From: Phocoena phocoena
Taxonomy: Eukaryota > Chordata > Mammalia > Artiodactyla > Phocoenidae
DNA length: 64,000 nucleotides
Direction: 5' to 3'
Assembly (NCBI RefSeq): GCF_963924675.1
Contig: NC_089238.1
Location: 39,698,879-39,762,878, forward strand
In this document: one piece after another, positions 44,201 through 56,459 of the stretch
How positions within the stretch are numbered: position 1 is the first letter of the stretch
Layout: every line of letters begins with the position of its first letter
Notes under the pieces: model-generated
Databases searched by the model: none
Seen by the model: the letters and a program-made list of their open reading frames with translations, nothing else
Told to the model about the DNA's origin: nothing
Program-made: the position numbers and the translations under genes

Positions 44201-46422
44201 AAAGACTGTATTGAGGATTCAGGGGCTGAGTTCAAGTTCGGTGGGAAACGAACACTGTAATTGATTACTGATGTCTGCCGTGAGTATGTGAATGGCAACC
44301 CATGATCTCTGTTTCGCCAGCCCTACCTTCGGAAGCCCCCTGCACACGGGTGTATGTTCATCAGGGACCCATAAGAAGGACAATCTGACAGTCCTCAAAG
44401 GATCAAAATCCTAATGGTGGTGTGCCTGACAAAGTGGTGGGCCGTTAGAGATGCTGTATGGTGACAGGAGGAGCTTCTCTGAGTTCTATCAACCACTGTA
44501 TGTGCTCTGACCACCCAAGGTGCTGTAGGCAGATTTGTGCAGATTTGTTTTAAATCCTCTGAGGAAGGAGGGAAGGAGTGCAAGATCAGAGCTGGAGACC
44601 GAGGCGGGCTGACAGACAGCAGTAGGGACACCGACACCTCAAGGTCCTCTGGGCCTTGAGTTCACGCCGCTGGATGCTGGGATGAAGCGGATGCCTGGTC
44701 AGAGACACTCGCGCCAGCAGGCAGAGGCTGCGCTGGAGCGGGAGCCAATCAGAAGACCTTGTGGGGGGTACGGACTGGGGCTTGAAAAGAAGCAGAGCAC
44801 TCACCCAGGGGCCACAGCAAGGAAGGGCATTCGGGCAGAGGGAACAGCCTGTGTATTCCATAAACGTCCAGTTCTCCTCGAGGCTGGGTGGGGCAGGGAG
44901 GTGAGGGAGAGGAGAACCAGAGGGGTGGGCAGGGGCACTCTGTGCTGGGTCTTGAATGCTGGCTCAGGAGCTAGGCTTCACCCTGCAGGGTGTGGGGAGC
45001 CAGGGAGGAGCGGTCAGCAGGGGAGCAGCGTGGGCAGCTCTAAGGGGAGCCGAGGGAGGGAGGCTGTTGGCAGAACCCGAGGGGAGAGGATCACAAGAGC
45101 AGGTCACAGGGCTGAACTGAGCCCCAAACCAGGATAAAGCCCCAAGGGGCCAGCTCATAGCTGCCCGGCTCCACGGCCCCTGGGGACTCACCCTTCATCC
45201 TCCCAGTGCCGGTGATCCCTGAACGAGTTTGGGGGTCACTGGCTCCAACCTCGACCCCAGACTGAGGCTCGAGGTGTGGAGTGGGAGGGCAGTGGGAGAG
45301 CCGCCCAGGGCCACACAGGGGGCAGGGGCTCTAGTGCCTTCACCCCCACCCCTGCAGGTTCTGGGCCTCTCCTCCCACCTCCTGGCCCCTCATCCCTGAC
45401 CCAGGGCCTCTGGGCTGCAGCCCAGAGCCTGCAGGAGGCTGGGCTGGGACTGAGCGTCCAGTCCACCCTCCGCGGCTTTGCCTGGGGCCGGGCTCTGCTG
45501 CCAGGTCTTGTCCTAGCTGCTGGCGGGCGTGCTGGGCGGGAGAGGGGCCAGCCCCACAGAGAGGAGACTCTTCGGGGGACAGGGGTGTGTGCTTGTGTAG
45601 GCAGCACGTTTGTGTGTCCGTGTGGCCTGAGGATGTCATGTGTGTATCCCTGACCTGGAGTCTTCCTCTACCCCACCCCCAAGGGCCCTCCAGTCTGCTC
45701 AATAAACGCCCGGACTTAGCCCCTGAAACCTAAGGCTTGAACAGGGTCGGGGCAGAACCATCCCAGCCGGGGGCGTTTGCCAGGCTGCCCGCTGAGCAGC
45801 TCCCAGCTGGCCCAGGCTTCCGAGGGCCCATTTAACTACAAAAGGAGGAGCCCCAACCCGCCCCCCTTCCACCTCCCTCTGGGGCCCCCTGGCTCCTTCT
45901 TAGAGCACAGAGCTGAGCGGACCTCACAGCCCCTTTGAAAAGGCCAAACGCCAGTGACAGAGGGGGTCCTGAGAAACAGACCAAAGGGAGTTTTGCCTAC
46001 TGTCTCACAGCAGATCAGAGAGAGGCAGGATTCACTGCTGGGCTGAGACCGTCTGAGAAATCAGGGCCCTCCCCTCTCTGCCCTCTCACATCTTCCTCTA
46101 CGCCTCCATCAAAGCACCACAACTTGAAACTGTGTTTTTTATCAAGTGGTTAATGTCTCTACACAAGGGTGCAGCCTGTGTAGGCTCCCCACTTGTAGTT
46201 CAGTACCTGGCACATAGTAGGTGCTCAATAAATGTTTGTTGAATGACTGTATAACATCCAGGCTCTAGAGAGGGCTTCAGAGAAGTGGTGACATGTGACC
46301 TAAGTCCAGGCAGAGGTGAGAGAACGGCAAGTGCAAAGGCCAGAAGCTGTGACCAGGCCTGGTGGGTGTTACCATCCCACAGGCTGGGGCTCCTCTTCGA
46401 GGCTCACCAAGCAACACCCCCC
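41216..46422 (+). other. CDH5: CDH5 intron 1 (predicted), left part
   Basis: No coding exon. MIR pieces near 41855-42010, 42170-42290, 43110-43215 and 43855-43985; L2-like repeat near 42520-42700 and 44905-45030; L2/MIR end at 46190-46245. A compact GC-rich patch at 45770-45935 contains ccatttaactacaaaaggag, a possible secondary promoter. Confidence 0.45.
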
Positions 46423-46560
46423 TCTTTCTTAATTTTTAAATTTATTTATTTATTTTGGCTGCACTGTGCAGCATGCGAGATCCTAGTTCCCCCAACCAGG
46501 GACTGAACCGGCGCCCCCTGCAGTGGAAGCACGGAGTCCCAACCACTGGACCGCACCCTT
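46423..46560 (-). mobile_element. Short CHR/Bov-tA-type SINE, antisense
   Basis: ttaaatttatttatttattt, then ggctgcactgtgcagcatgc, ccccaaccagggactgaacc and caaccactggaccgc: the complement of the tRNA-like half. Confidence 0.75.
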
Positions 46561-49269
46561 GAGACCCAGACAGGGAACTGGAGAGGAGCAGAGGCACACA
46601 ACCTCTCCAGCCCCCCCCAACTTGGCTCAGCTTTCAGAGCCAGTCCTCAGGCCCAACCCAGGCATCTAGGTTCTGAGCTCAGTGGTCCCACCCACTGTGG
46701 ACACAGACCCAAACCCAGGAGTTCTCCAAGGCCTTGCCCTCTGATCCGGGCATGACTGAGCCCAGCCATCCCCCAGATGCTCTGAGGTTCCTCTGCCCCT
46801 TCTCCTGGGCTCCATGCCCATTACCAGGGGCCTGGGCCACACACTCTGTCCTCTCATTGGGCCCCCTGGACCTTCCCAGACTGACCGAGGGCACAGAGGG
46901 CCCACCCTCATCCATCAGTCCACTTGGAGCTGCCCCCAAAAGCCTCGTACACAGCTCCAGGGACTGAGCATCATCACGGATCCTGGGTAACAGGGACACA
47001 GGCCAGCACCTGGCCTCTGGGTGCCCAGCAGGCACGTCTGAGCTGCCAAGCGAATCCCCTCTCCCCCATGTCTGTTGTCAGGAAAGGCCCCGGGGCTACT
47101 CAGCTGGGCATTTCTGAGCACAGAAATCAATTCCAACATCCTCAGGCCCACCACACATCTGTGGTACCGCAAACCCAACCAGCAGCGGCCTGATCTCTCC
47201 AAAAACTTGGTGAGAGCAACCAAGAGATGTGACTCCTACTTACAGGAAAGTAAAGGGCTAAAATAAACCTGACCCCAGCTGTGCTCTGACCACACCTCCA
47301 GAGGTGTGGCCAAGGGAAATTCTGTTTCCAGCTGTGGGTCCAGCAAATCCTGCCAGCTGACTTCCTCTCCAACAGCAGGAGGAGGAGGAACGATTTTTCG
47401 ATTTTTCGAAAAAGCCCTTCCTCTCAGCCCCCATTTACGTGGACAAATTTCTAACACAAAAGGCAAAAGACACAAATAAACATGGCTTTTCAGATGGAAA
47501 AGTCCCTCAGGACCCTCTGAGATTGGGTGTAGAAGGAGCCCAGGATTTAGAAAAAGATAAATCTGGGTGAGGGTTCCAGATCTACCACTTACGAGGTGTT
47601 TGTGTCTGAGCCTCAGTTTCTTCCTCTGTGAAATGGGGATGATAATTCCTACATCCTGAGGACAGTGTGAAAACTAAATGAGATTTCATCTATGAAAGTC
47701 AAACATGGAGAACAGCTGCTTATTATTACTATTATTACTACCATTATTATTATTATTACATATTAATGTCACCGCAGAAATAGAGAGAGAGTGGCATGAT
47801 GGAAAGGCACTATTCGGGGTGAAAGGCAGCCTAAGTTCAAATCCTGGCTCAACCACTCGCCGCTGTGTGACCCAGCAGGGCTCACTCCACCTCTCTGAGC
47901 CTCATCTGCAAAATGGGATCACTGACAACTACCTGGCAGTTTGCAAGGCTTAAGTGAGATAAGGTTTCAGTGTGCCACTGAGGAGGTGTTTCAAAGGAGA
48001 GACTTTATGAAGGAAACACTTACAGAGCTGTGAGCTCAGTCAAGGGAACAAACGGGATGTTGAGTCCTGCAGAGACCAGCAGCAGACCACCACAGGACCA
48101 AAGGGACAAAGAGGAGGGAAGGGTGTTTCCCGAACCCAGTGAGGGACGGATGGGAGCCACAGAAGCTACCGGGATGGAGAGGTGCAGCCACAGCAGTACA
48201 AATGAACCAGAGCAGACAGCAGCAGGGAGGAAGTACCCCAACTTTTCTCCTCCCATCCTCAGACACCTGCTAGAGCCCCCATTGGCCAAACACCAGAACC
48301 TCGCGCCTGTAGGCCAAGGGTCAGTCCCCTTGACACAGAGCAGAGGTCAGGGGAGGGGTGGGGGAGTAGATTCAGCAGGGTAGGGACCTGCAAATCCCCC
48401 AACCAAATGGTTGGGTGTTCACAATCAAGAATGGTAAGCTAACTACTCAGTAGAGCAAAACAGAGTGTCGGTGAGGATTCATACATGCTTGGTTTTATTC
48501 TTAGCTACTTTTTTGGCCATGTTACAAATGTTTTTTTCAATTCAGGCCTGAAAACAACCCTGAGAGGTAGACACTAGTGTTCCCATTGTACAGATGATGA
48601 GACTGAGGCTCAGAGAGGTAAAGAGTCTCGCTCACGGTCACAGAGCAGCAAAGCAGCACAACTGACATTCTCTAAACCACAGACCCTGGAATCACAGCCG
48701 TCACCCTGCTCTGTGTGAACCCAAAGAGGAGAGAGCCATGTGTCAGGTGTGGCTGGGCCTTGGGGAAAAGGGAAGATGTAGACAGGGCAGGTAGAAAGCC
48801 ATTCTCCAGGAAGGGAAGGAAGCTGTGATTTGAGCCCAGCAATGGGACCTGGGTGTCAACCCTGGGACGAGCCCCAGGCAGTGCTGCAGTGGAAGATGCC
48901 CAGGGATGCATGAGATGCAAGGTGAGGACCAGGGATGGCTCCCCAGAGGAGGACATTTGGGCTTAATCCTGGATGACAAGTTCATGAGACAGAGAAAGAG
49001 TAAAGACCTATGGGGCTGTCCTGGGCCACTTCTCCTCCCTCGCTACCTGTCCTCCTTCATGTTCCAGCCTCACAGTTTGAGCACCAGCCACGTGAAGGGA
49101 CTGTCTGTAAGCTGCTCCAGCCCCACCTTCTTCCGCACACCAGGCCATGTCTCCAGCAGCTGCTGGCCATGGCCACAGAGATGTTTCATAGCAACTCCAA
49201 CCTGACACAGCCCACACAGACCTTTTGGTACCACTACCCGTCTTCCGAACCTCAGCAAAGCCCTGCCCC
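46561..49269 (+). other. CDH5: CDH5 intron 1 (predicted), middle part
   Basis: MIR at 47560-47700 and 47785-47960 with a (TTA)n-like microsatellite at 47724-47765 between them. Reversed MIR at 48540-48665. No exon seen. Confidence 0.45.
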
Positions 49270-50490
49270 CGCCAACTGCTCAGGCCAAAGACTCGAGAGC
49301 CATCCTAGATTCCTCTCCATCCCTCACCCGCTACATTCCATTCACAGCAAGTCCTGTTAACTCCACCTCGAAAACACATCCCATGGCCACGCACCTCTAC
49401 ACCTGGTCTGGGCCACCATCAACTCTCGCCTGGATGACAGTGACCTCCCCTGCTGGTCTCCCCTCTCTCCCAGCCCGTCTCCTCACCTCAGCCAGGGATC
49501 TCTTCAAATCAGATCATGTCACCTTCCCTCGTGCTTAGGAAAAAGCTCTCTCTAGGCTGCCCTGTACAACCCAACTGCATTAGTTTCCTCCAGCTGCTGT
49601 AACAAACCACCCCAAAGGTGGCTGGCTTGAAACAACACCAATTTATTTATTTATTATAGTTCTGGAGGTCTGAAGTCCGAAATGGGTTTCGGTGGGTGAG
49701 AATCAGGACTGTTTCCTTCTAGAGCCTCTAGGGGAGAATCTATTTCCGTGCCTTTTTTGACTTCCAGAGGCCGCCCCCATTCCTTGGCCTGGGGCCCCAC
49801 AGGCCAAGGAAACAGAGGATGGAAACCCCAACCTCTGTTTCCATCATCACATCTCCTTTCTCCTGATTCTGACCCTCCTGCCTTCATCTTTTAAGGACGC
49901 TGTGATTGTACTGGGTCTATCCACATAGTCCAGGATAATCTCCCTATTTCAAGATCCTTAACTTAATGCTATCTGCTGAAAGTCCTTTGCCAGGGAAGGT
50001 AATATTCACAGGTTCCAGGGGTGAAGACATGGACACCTTTGGGGAGCTGTCACTCAGCCTACCATCCCGACCTTGTCACCTCTTCTGGAGCCCCCATTGC
50101 TCATCTGACCCAAGGGCCTTCTTTTGGCTCTTCAAACAAACGAACCGTTTTTCTACCTCAGGGACTTTGCACTTGCTGACCCTTCTGCCTGGAATACCCT
50201 CCCTTCCCCTGGCATTCCCAGGGCTGACACTCCGATGTTGGCATGAATATCATCTCTCTGAAAGGCCTCCCCTGGCCTTGAAGTCTCAGCCAGCTGCCCC
50301 CTCGCCCTCTGCTGTGTCCCCCAGTGTAATTCCCTGAGAGCCTCTGATCAGCAGCTGATGTTTTTCCCCATGTACTTATTTTCCTGGGGTTCCCACGACA
50401 GCGTGCACTCCCCGGGGACAGGTCCTGTCTGTCCTGCTCACTGCTGCACCCCAAAGCCTAGCACACAGTAGATGCTCAATACGCATCCGC
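49270..50490. repeat. L2 LINE relic interrupted by an MLT1 LTR
   Basis: L2 words (cctagattcctctccatccc, tggcctggatgacagtgacc-type) run to 49576 and resume near 50070 (gggactttgcacttgctgac, ctagcacacagtagatgctc). The gap is filled by the LTR at 49577-50065. Confidence 0.65.
49577..50065 (+). mobile_element. MLT1A-like MaLR LTR
   Basis: gcattagtttcctccagctg, atagttctggaggtctgaag, cctattcc-type middle, caagatccttaacttaatgc, then ggtgaagacatggacacctt. Confidence 0.8.
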
Positions 50491-52596
50491 TCAGGGCGTG
50501 GCCTCGTATCTTGTCCTGCCCAGGGGCCTGAGAACTTCTCTCTCCCCATTTCTCAGTTTCACTTCTATCTGTTTTACTTTTTCATTTTTTGAGTCACTTC
50601 TCACTTGAGGGAGGAAGAAGGGAGCAAGACATGCAGTTCCTTTTGAGGCAAAGAAGGAAATGACCCACCGGGCCTGAGCCCAGCGAGGCTGGCCAGGGGT
50701 CACAGCTGCCACCTCCCCTGAGTCAGGACCAGCTTCCTGGCAGAACTCTCAGCTCCCTGAGCCTTTGTTCACTGCCTTCCTCCGGCCCAGAGCAGCTGCC
50801 CTTTTCACAGCCCACCTCAAAGGGCACCAGGTCTCCTCCAGTCTGACCACCTCATTGAGGACTGAGGGAACTGGGACCGGAAGCCTTCCCAGGCACATGG
50901 CACCTGCGTTCCAGGCCCGGCTAATGCTCTGTCCCAGCCAAACCCTGCGAGCCTACTTCTGCCTGGGCCAGCAGCCGGGGGCCACAGGGGTGCTGGATGC
51001 TAAGCTCAGCAGGCCCACAGGCCAGTCTTCACACACACCCCCGGCCCTCACTGAGGACAGCCTGGCGCCAGTGTCTCAGAGGAAATGTTACTAGAGTTTA
51101 GAAACCTCCTGTGCTGTGCAAAATCCAGCTTCTCCCTGCGGCCAGGGCGGGCGACAGCCAGGGAGGTGGCCTCCCATCCAGCACCCAGTGGGTCCCTGCC
51201 TCTCTCCAGGCAGGAGCCCTGATTCTGACTCCCACTCCCACCCACCAGCCTTCTTCCTCTGAACCATCCCAGGAGCCACAGGTCAGTGACACAGGGACCA
51301 GCAAGGGTAGACTGATGGGGTCAAGGGCTGAGAGGGCATAGTGACAGCCGAGGTCACAGCCTCTACCCACCCTGGGGCAGTGAGACAAGCCCTCTTCCTT
51401 CTGGAATTCAGGATGAAGTCGGGCCCTGATCTCTGGGTGACCCCAGATCCCCATCCAGGTTGATCCCATGTCCCAAGGGCTGCCTTCATGGGGGCAATCA
51501 CATGGGGTCTTGTGCTTAAAAGGACCCCATGCTGGGTTTCACATTCTTCCGTCTCTGTCCTGAAATTCTTAGTAACTTTTGAGAAAAGGACCCCACGTTT
51601 CCATTCTATACTACGCCCCACAAACTACGAAGCTGGTCCTGCGAGCCCAGCCTCTCTACCCACCACCCCATCCCACCCCTGTTCTCGTGACAGCTCCTAA
51701 GCTAATCACCAACTGTGAGCGCTGCCTCTGGTGAGGGCCTGGCCCTCTAGGTCACCACATTTGGGTTTCTTAAGAGCCTTCTAAGACAACATCAAAGCAA
51801 CACTGCCACAGGGGCTCTCGGACTAGCCGGGGGGCATGTTTGTTCAGAGGAGTCTTTAAATCCCACCACACAGCAGCTGCTAGGTCAAGAGAGGGCAGTA
51901 GGAAGAAGCATGAACTTTGGGGCCAGGCCGACTTGGTTTGAGTTTGACTCTGAGGCTTCCCGTCTGGGTGATCTCAGAAACGTTACTAAACCTCTCTCTT
52001 CCTCCGCTCATCTATAAAGTGAGGGCCACAATTATACCCACCTTTTGGCTTACTGGGAGGATTAAGTGCGATAACACATATAAAGTGCTTGGAAGAGTGT
52101 CAGGCATTCAATAGTTATTGATATTTATTTTTTGTACTTATACTTATCGATGACACTTATTGATAAATGTCAGCTGCTGAGGTCAGACACCTGGGCTTTA
52201 TTCTCAGCCCCACCATTTACTCCACTGTGAACTTAACTTCTCTGTTCCTCAGTTTCCCTGTCTGTAAAATCCAAGCTGGGTGTCCACCGCACAAGGCTTT
52301 GGGAGCTACCATCCACATCAGCATTGCTCTCTCCTCCAGGAAACCTTCCCTACAGCTCTCCTCTAGCCTCCCCTGTCGCCCATGCTTGCTTGCCCAATAG
52401 CACACGTGACTCTTAAGTACGAATTGTTTCTGTGTCTGGCTTCCCCTCCCAGACTAGGAGCTCCACGGGGGCAGGAAGAGGGTGTGGTTCTGCTAGTCTG
52501 AGCAGAGAGTGAAGGATGAAGGGTTAAACAGTTCAGTGCTCCCCGGGAGATGCTCGCACCCCACATTCCCTGATGGTCTCTCTCCTCGTCCCTCAG
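50491..52596 (+). other. CDH5: CDH5 intron 1 (predicted), right part
   Basis: Unassigned GC-rich DNA to 51880, then MIR at 51895-52140 and MIR/L2 at 52170-52420. Ends in the acceptor tctctcctcgtccctcag. Confidence 0.5.
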
Positions 52597-52816
52597 AACC
52601 GTCCGTCCCGGGAAGATGCAGGTGTTCGTGATGCTGCTGGCTGCAGGGGGCACCTGCCTGGGCCTGCTGGCAGCAGCTGCAGTGGCAGTCAACCCTGACC
52701 GACCCGACCCCCCCAGCTCGCTGCCCATTCACCGGCGCCAGAAGAGAGACTGGATCTGGAACCAGATGCACATCGATGAAGAGAAAAACGGCTCACTGCC
52801 CCACTATGTGGGCAAG
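52597..52816 (+). CDS. CDH5: CDH5 first coding exon: signal peptide, propeptide, EC1 start
   Basis: Acceptor AG at 52595-52596, start codon at 52616, donor GT at 52817; 201 coding nt (residues 1-67), ending in phase 0. Residues 1 to about 25 are a hydrophobic signal peptide. A short propeptide ends in RRQKR (40-44), a furin-type site, giving a mature N-terminus DWIWNQ. Trp46 and Trp48 are the paired adhesion-arm tryptophans of type II cadherins. An N-glycosylation sequon NGS is at 58-60. CDH5 is the endothelial adherens-junction cadherin: it binds the same protein on the next cell and links to catenins inside. The propeptide/EC1 border makes the identity secure. Only the first 320 of roughly 780 residues fall in this window. 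Confidence 0.95.
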
Positions 52817-52849
52817 GTAAGGCTCAGGCCCCAGAGCGGGAGAGGCGTG

Positions 52850-53046
52850 CCGTGGTGGTGGTGATGATAAAGACAGTGACAGGTGCTGTGGTGGCTGCAG
52901 GGAGAGATGGTGGAGGTGGCAGATGTCATGGTGGCGGCGACTATGGTGATAGCCAAGGAGAAGGTGGTGGTGGTAACAGCGGTGGTGGGGGTGACGACGA
53001 CGATGATCGTGGAGGTGGAGGTGGTGGTGGTGGTGGTGGAAGTAAT
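52850..53046 (+). repeat. GGT/GAT-rich minisatellite 34 bp after the CDH5 exon 2 donor
   Basis: Imperfect triplets (ggtggt, gatgat, gacgac) fill about 200 bp. Glycine/aspartate-rich frames on + and histidine-rich frames on - are artefacts of the triplet repeat. Confidence 0.85.
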
Positions 53047-53588
53047 GGTGAGCACAATGGTTCATCTTTCTCGCAGACTTTGGCCTATGGAGTGAGTATC
53101 ACTGGCAGAAGGGCCACCCCGTGCACAAGCTAAGGAGGGCAGCCTAGCATGGGGGCTCAGGGCTCAGGGCAGGACCAGCCAAGGCTGCCATTAACTTTGC
53201 GCACCTGAGAGGTCTGGAAGACCTGAGCAGACTTCTACAGAACTGTGCTGGTGACACAGCTCATCATCCAGGCCACGATTTGCCATCTCTAGTCGAGGCC
53301 TTTGAACCTCCTCAGAAAGCCCTGTCTCTCAGGGTGTTTTGCCCTAGCATTTAGGGCGTTATGAGCTCCAGATCCTAGGACACCCATAACAAGGCACTTG
53401 ACCCAAGCCTGCCCTCCAGGGCGGTGTCTACGACTCTAAACCCTCATTTCATCCCATTTAAAACATGTCCGTCCTCAGTCACCTTCCTAGAGCTTGGAGC
53501 TAATCTGAGGGACTAATGAACTATCTTCCTGTGTCAAAAGGTCGCTGAGGTCAAAACCGTACACTCTAATTGAAAGAAATGGCTCTAG

Positions 53589-53803
53589 GGGCTTCCCTGG
53601 TGGTGCAGTGGTTGAGAGTCCGCCTGCCGATGCAGGGGACGCGGGTTCGTGCCCCGGTCCAGGAAGATCCCACATGCCGCAGAGCAGCTGGGCCCGTGAG
53701 CCATGGCCGCTGAGCCTGCGCGTCCGGAGCCTGTGCTCCGCAGCGGGAGAGGCCACAACAGTGAGAGGCCCGCGTACCGCAAAAAAAAAAAAAAAAAGAA
53801 AAA
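53589..53803 (+). mobile_element. CHR-2-type SINE with 17-bp target duplication
   Basis: Flanks GAAAGAAATGGCTCTAG (53572-53588) and GAAAGGAATGGCTCTAG (53804-53820). Head, B box and poly-A tail are complete. Confidence 0.95.
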
Positions 53804-54084
53804 GAAAGGAATGGCTCTAGTGGTGGAATTTCACACACAACGACAGGGAGATGGATTAGGTATTTCAAGAGTTTTCAGTGAGGAGAAAAATTCCTTTCCA
53901 GTGCTTTAAAATCTCACCACGTCAGTTTCTTGGAAGCTAAGCAGGGTCAGCTAAAGAAAGATCAGTGTACTGGTGAGAGGAATTATGGTCCCAAGCACAA
54001 GGCTGGGCTCTGGGACATGGTCAGGGGGCAAAGACAGACACGGTCCACACCCTCATGGAGCTTGTGATCTAAAACAGGGGCTGG

Positions 54085-55406
54085 CCACATGTAAATCAGT
54101 GAAGTTAGAACACTCCCTCACACCATACACAAAAACAAACTCAAAATGGTTTAAAGACTTAAATATAAGACATGATACCATAAAACTCCTAGAAGAGAAC
54201 ATAGGCAAAACATTCTCTGACATTAATCACAGCAATGTTTTCTTAGGTCAGTCTCCCAAGGCAAAAGAAATAAAAGCAAAAATAAATAAACGGGACCTAA
54301 TCAAACTTATAAGCTTTTGCACAGCAAAGGAAACCATAAACCAAATAAAAAGACAACCTATAGACTGGGAGAAAATATCTGCAAATGATGTGACTGACAA
54401 GGGCTTAATTTCCAAAATATATGAACAGCTCATATAGCTCAGTATCAAGAAAACAAACAACCCAATCAAAAATGGGCAGAAGACCTAAACAAACATTTCT
54501 CCAAAGAAGCCACACAGATGGCCAACAAGCACATGAAAAGATGCTCCACACCACTATTAGAGAAATGCAAATCAAAACCACAATGAGATATCCCCTCACA
54601 GCAGTCAGAATGGCTGTCATCAAAAAGTCTACAAATAATAAATGCTGGAGAGGGAGTGGAAAAAAGGGAACCCTCCTACACTGTCGGTGGGAATGTAAAT
54701 TTGTGCAGCCACTATGGAAAACAGTATGGAGGCTCCTTAAAAAACTAAAAATAAAGTTACAATATGATCCAGCAATCCCACTCCTGGGCATATATCCAGA
54801 AAATATGAAAATTCTAATTCAAAAAGATACACGAACCCCAATGTTCATAGCTGCACTATTTACAATAGCCAAGACGTGGAAGCAACCTAAGTGTCCACCA
54901 ACAGATGAATGGATAAAGAAGGTGTGGTACCTATAAATAATGGAATATTACTCAGCCATAAAAAAGAATGAAATCTTGCCATTTAGAGCAACATGGATGG
55001 ACCTAGAGGTTATCATACTAAGTGAAGTAAGTCAGACAGAGAAAGACAAATATCATATGATACCTCTTATATGTCAAATCTAAAAACATGATACAAATGA
55101 ACTTATTTACAAAACAGAAACAGACTCACAGACATAGAAAACAAACTTACGATTACCAAAGGGGAAAGCAGGGGAGGGATAAATTAGGAGTTTGGGATTA
55201 ACGTATACATACTACTATATATAAAACAGATAATCACCAAGGACCTACTGCATAGCACAGGGATCTATATTCCGTAGGTTGTAATAACCTATAATGGAAA
55301 AGATGTATACACACACACACACATATACATCACTTTGCTGTACACAAGAAACTAACACAACACTGTAAATCAACTATACTTCAATTAAATAAATAAATAC
55401 ATAAAT
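54085..55406 (+). mobile_element. 5'-truncated L1 with target duplication
   Basis: AGGGGCTGG precedes (54076-54084) and follows (55407-55415) the element. It covers the C-terminal end of ORF2 (frames 53973-54437 and 54421-54936 with [14 protein letters not shown] and [12 protein letters not shown]) and the 3' UTR, ending cttcaattaaataaataaat. Frameshifted, so inactive. It lies 10 bp inside a hAT-type relic. Confidence 0.88.
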
Positions 55407-55615
55407 AGGGGCTGGTAGAACTGCGCCGCCATGCGGTTTTGTAAATAAAGTTTTATTGGAACAGAGCCACACCGTGCACTTAACAAATGGTCGTGGTTGC
55501 TTTCATGCTACAATGGCAGATTTGAGTAATTGTCCCAAAGACCATATGATCCACAAAGTCGAAAATTTTTACTATCTGGCCCTTTACAGAAACAGTTTGC
55601 CCACGCTGGTCTAGA
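55407..55615 (+). mobile_element. hAT-type (MER) relic split by the L1
   Basis: gtaaataaagttttattgga, cagagccacaccgtgcactt, tttgagtaattgtcccaaag and ctggccctttacagaaacag are hallmarks of a common Charlie-like relic. Its first bases (caggggctgg) lie before the L1 at 54075. The precise family name is not certain. Confidence 0.6.
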
Positions 55616-56459
55616 AGGGCAGCATGTATCAGACAAAGAACCCCACACATGCTGGAGATGGGGGAGCCCTATGGTTATAGAGAAACAGGCCAGAAACGAC
55701 CCCTAGATGGGGAAGGGTCAAGTCTGGCCTCAGCACCAGAAATGCCATGGCAGATGGCGGTGGAGCCAGCTGGGGAATCTATACTCACAGCCCTGCCCAC
55801 GGCCCTCTCCACTGCTCACTGTGCCCAGGCCTCCTCTGGCCACCAAGAATGGCTGGGAAATTCAGATCCTTCAGTCTGGCTACTCAGAGGGGAAGGCGCT
55901 TGCCCAGGGTCACACAGTGAAACCAGGATAGAGCCCTAGGAAAGCACAGGGTTCCTGACTCCCAACACCGATGTGAACTCTGTGCCCTAGAGGAAAATGC
56001 CATCGGCCCATCTACTCCTTCCCAAGGGGATGAGTGTGCCGTGAATCAACCTCCAAAGAGAATGGCTGCCCCCCAACGAATATCCACGGGCTGAGTCAGG
56101 GACAGTCAGCAGCAAGCAGGGCCACCGGCATGCCGCCCAGCCCGGACACGGCAGACCTTGGACGGCTCGCCCGAAGTCCTCTGCGCAGCAGGAAGAGCCT
56201 CAGGCCTGCCGCCCCCTGCCCACAGTGTGCACTTGGCACCTGGCATGGGGACAGAGGGTCCCGTGCAGTCCCCACCCTGGGAAGAAGCAACGGTGTCTGG
56301 GAGAGGCAAGGACAGGGCTCCAAGGATCACCTCCTGGCTCCAAAGACGTCATCGGAGGAAAGGAAGTCCCTGATTACCAAGATCAGAGCCAGGAGCCTTT
56401 GTTTACAGAGCTGTTTGCTGGACAATGGGAGCTGAGTGGCCTTCTGAATCCACAGACAT

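Noticed and set aside
52852..53133. Gly/Asp-rich protein (+) and His-rich protein (-) frames
   Set aside because: Product of the triplet minisatellite in CDH5 intron 2, next to a clear splice donor.
54421..54936. L1 ORF2 C-terminal frame as an active retrotransposon
   Set aside because: The element is 5' truncated and frameshifted, lacking endonuclease and RT catalytic parts.
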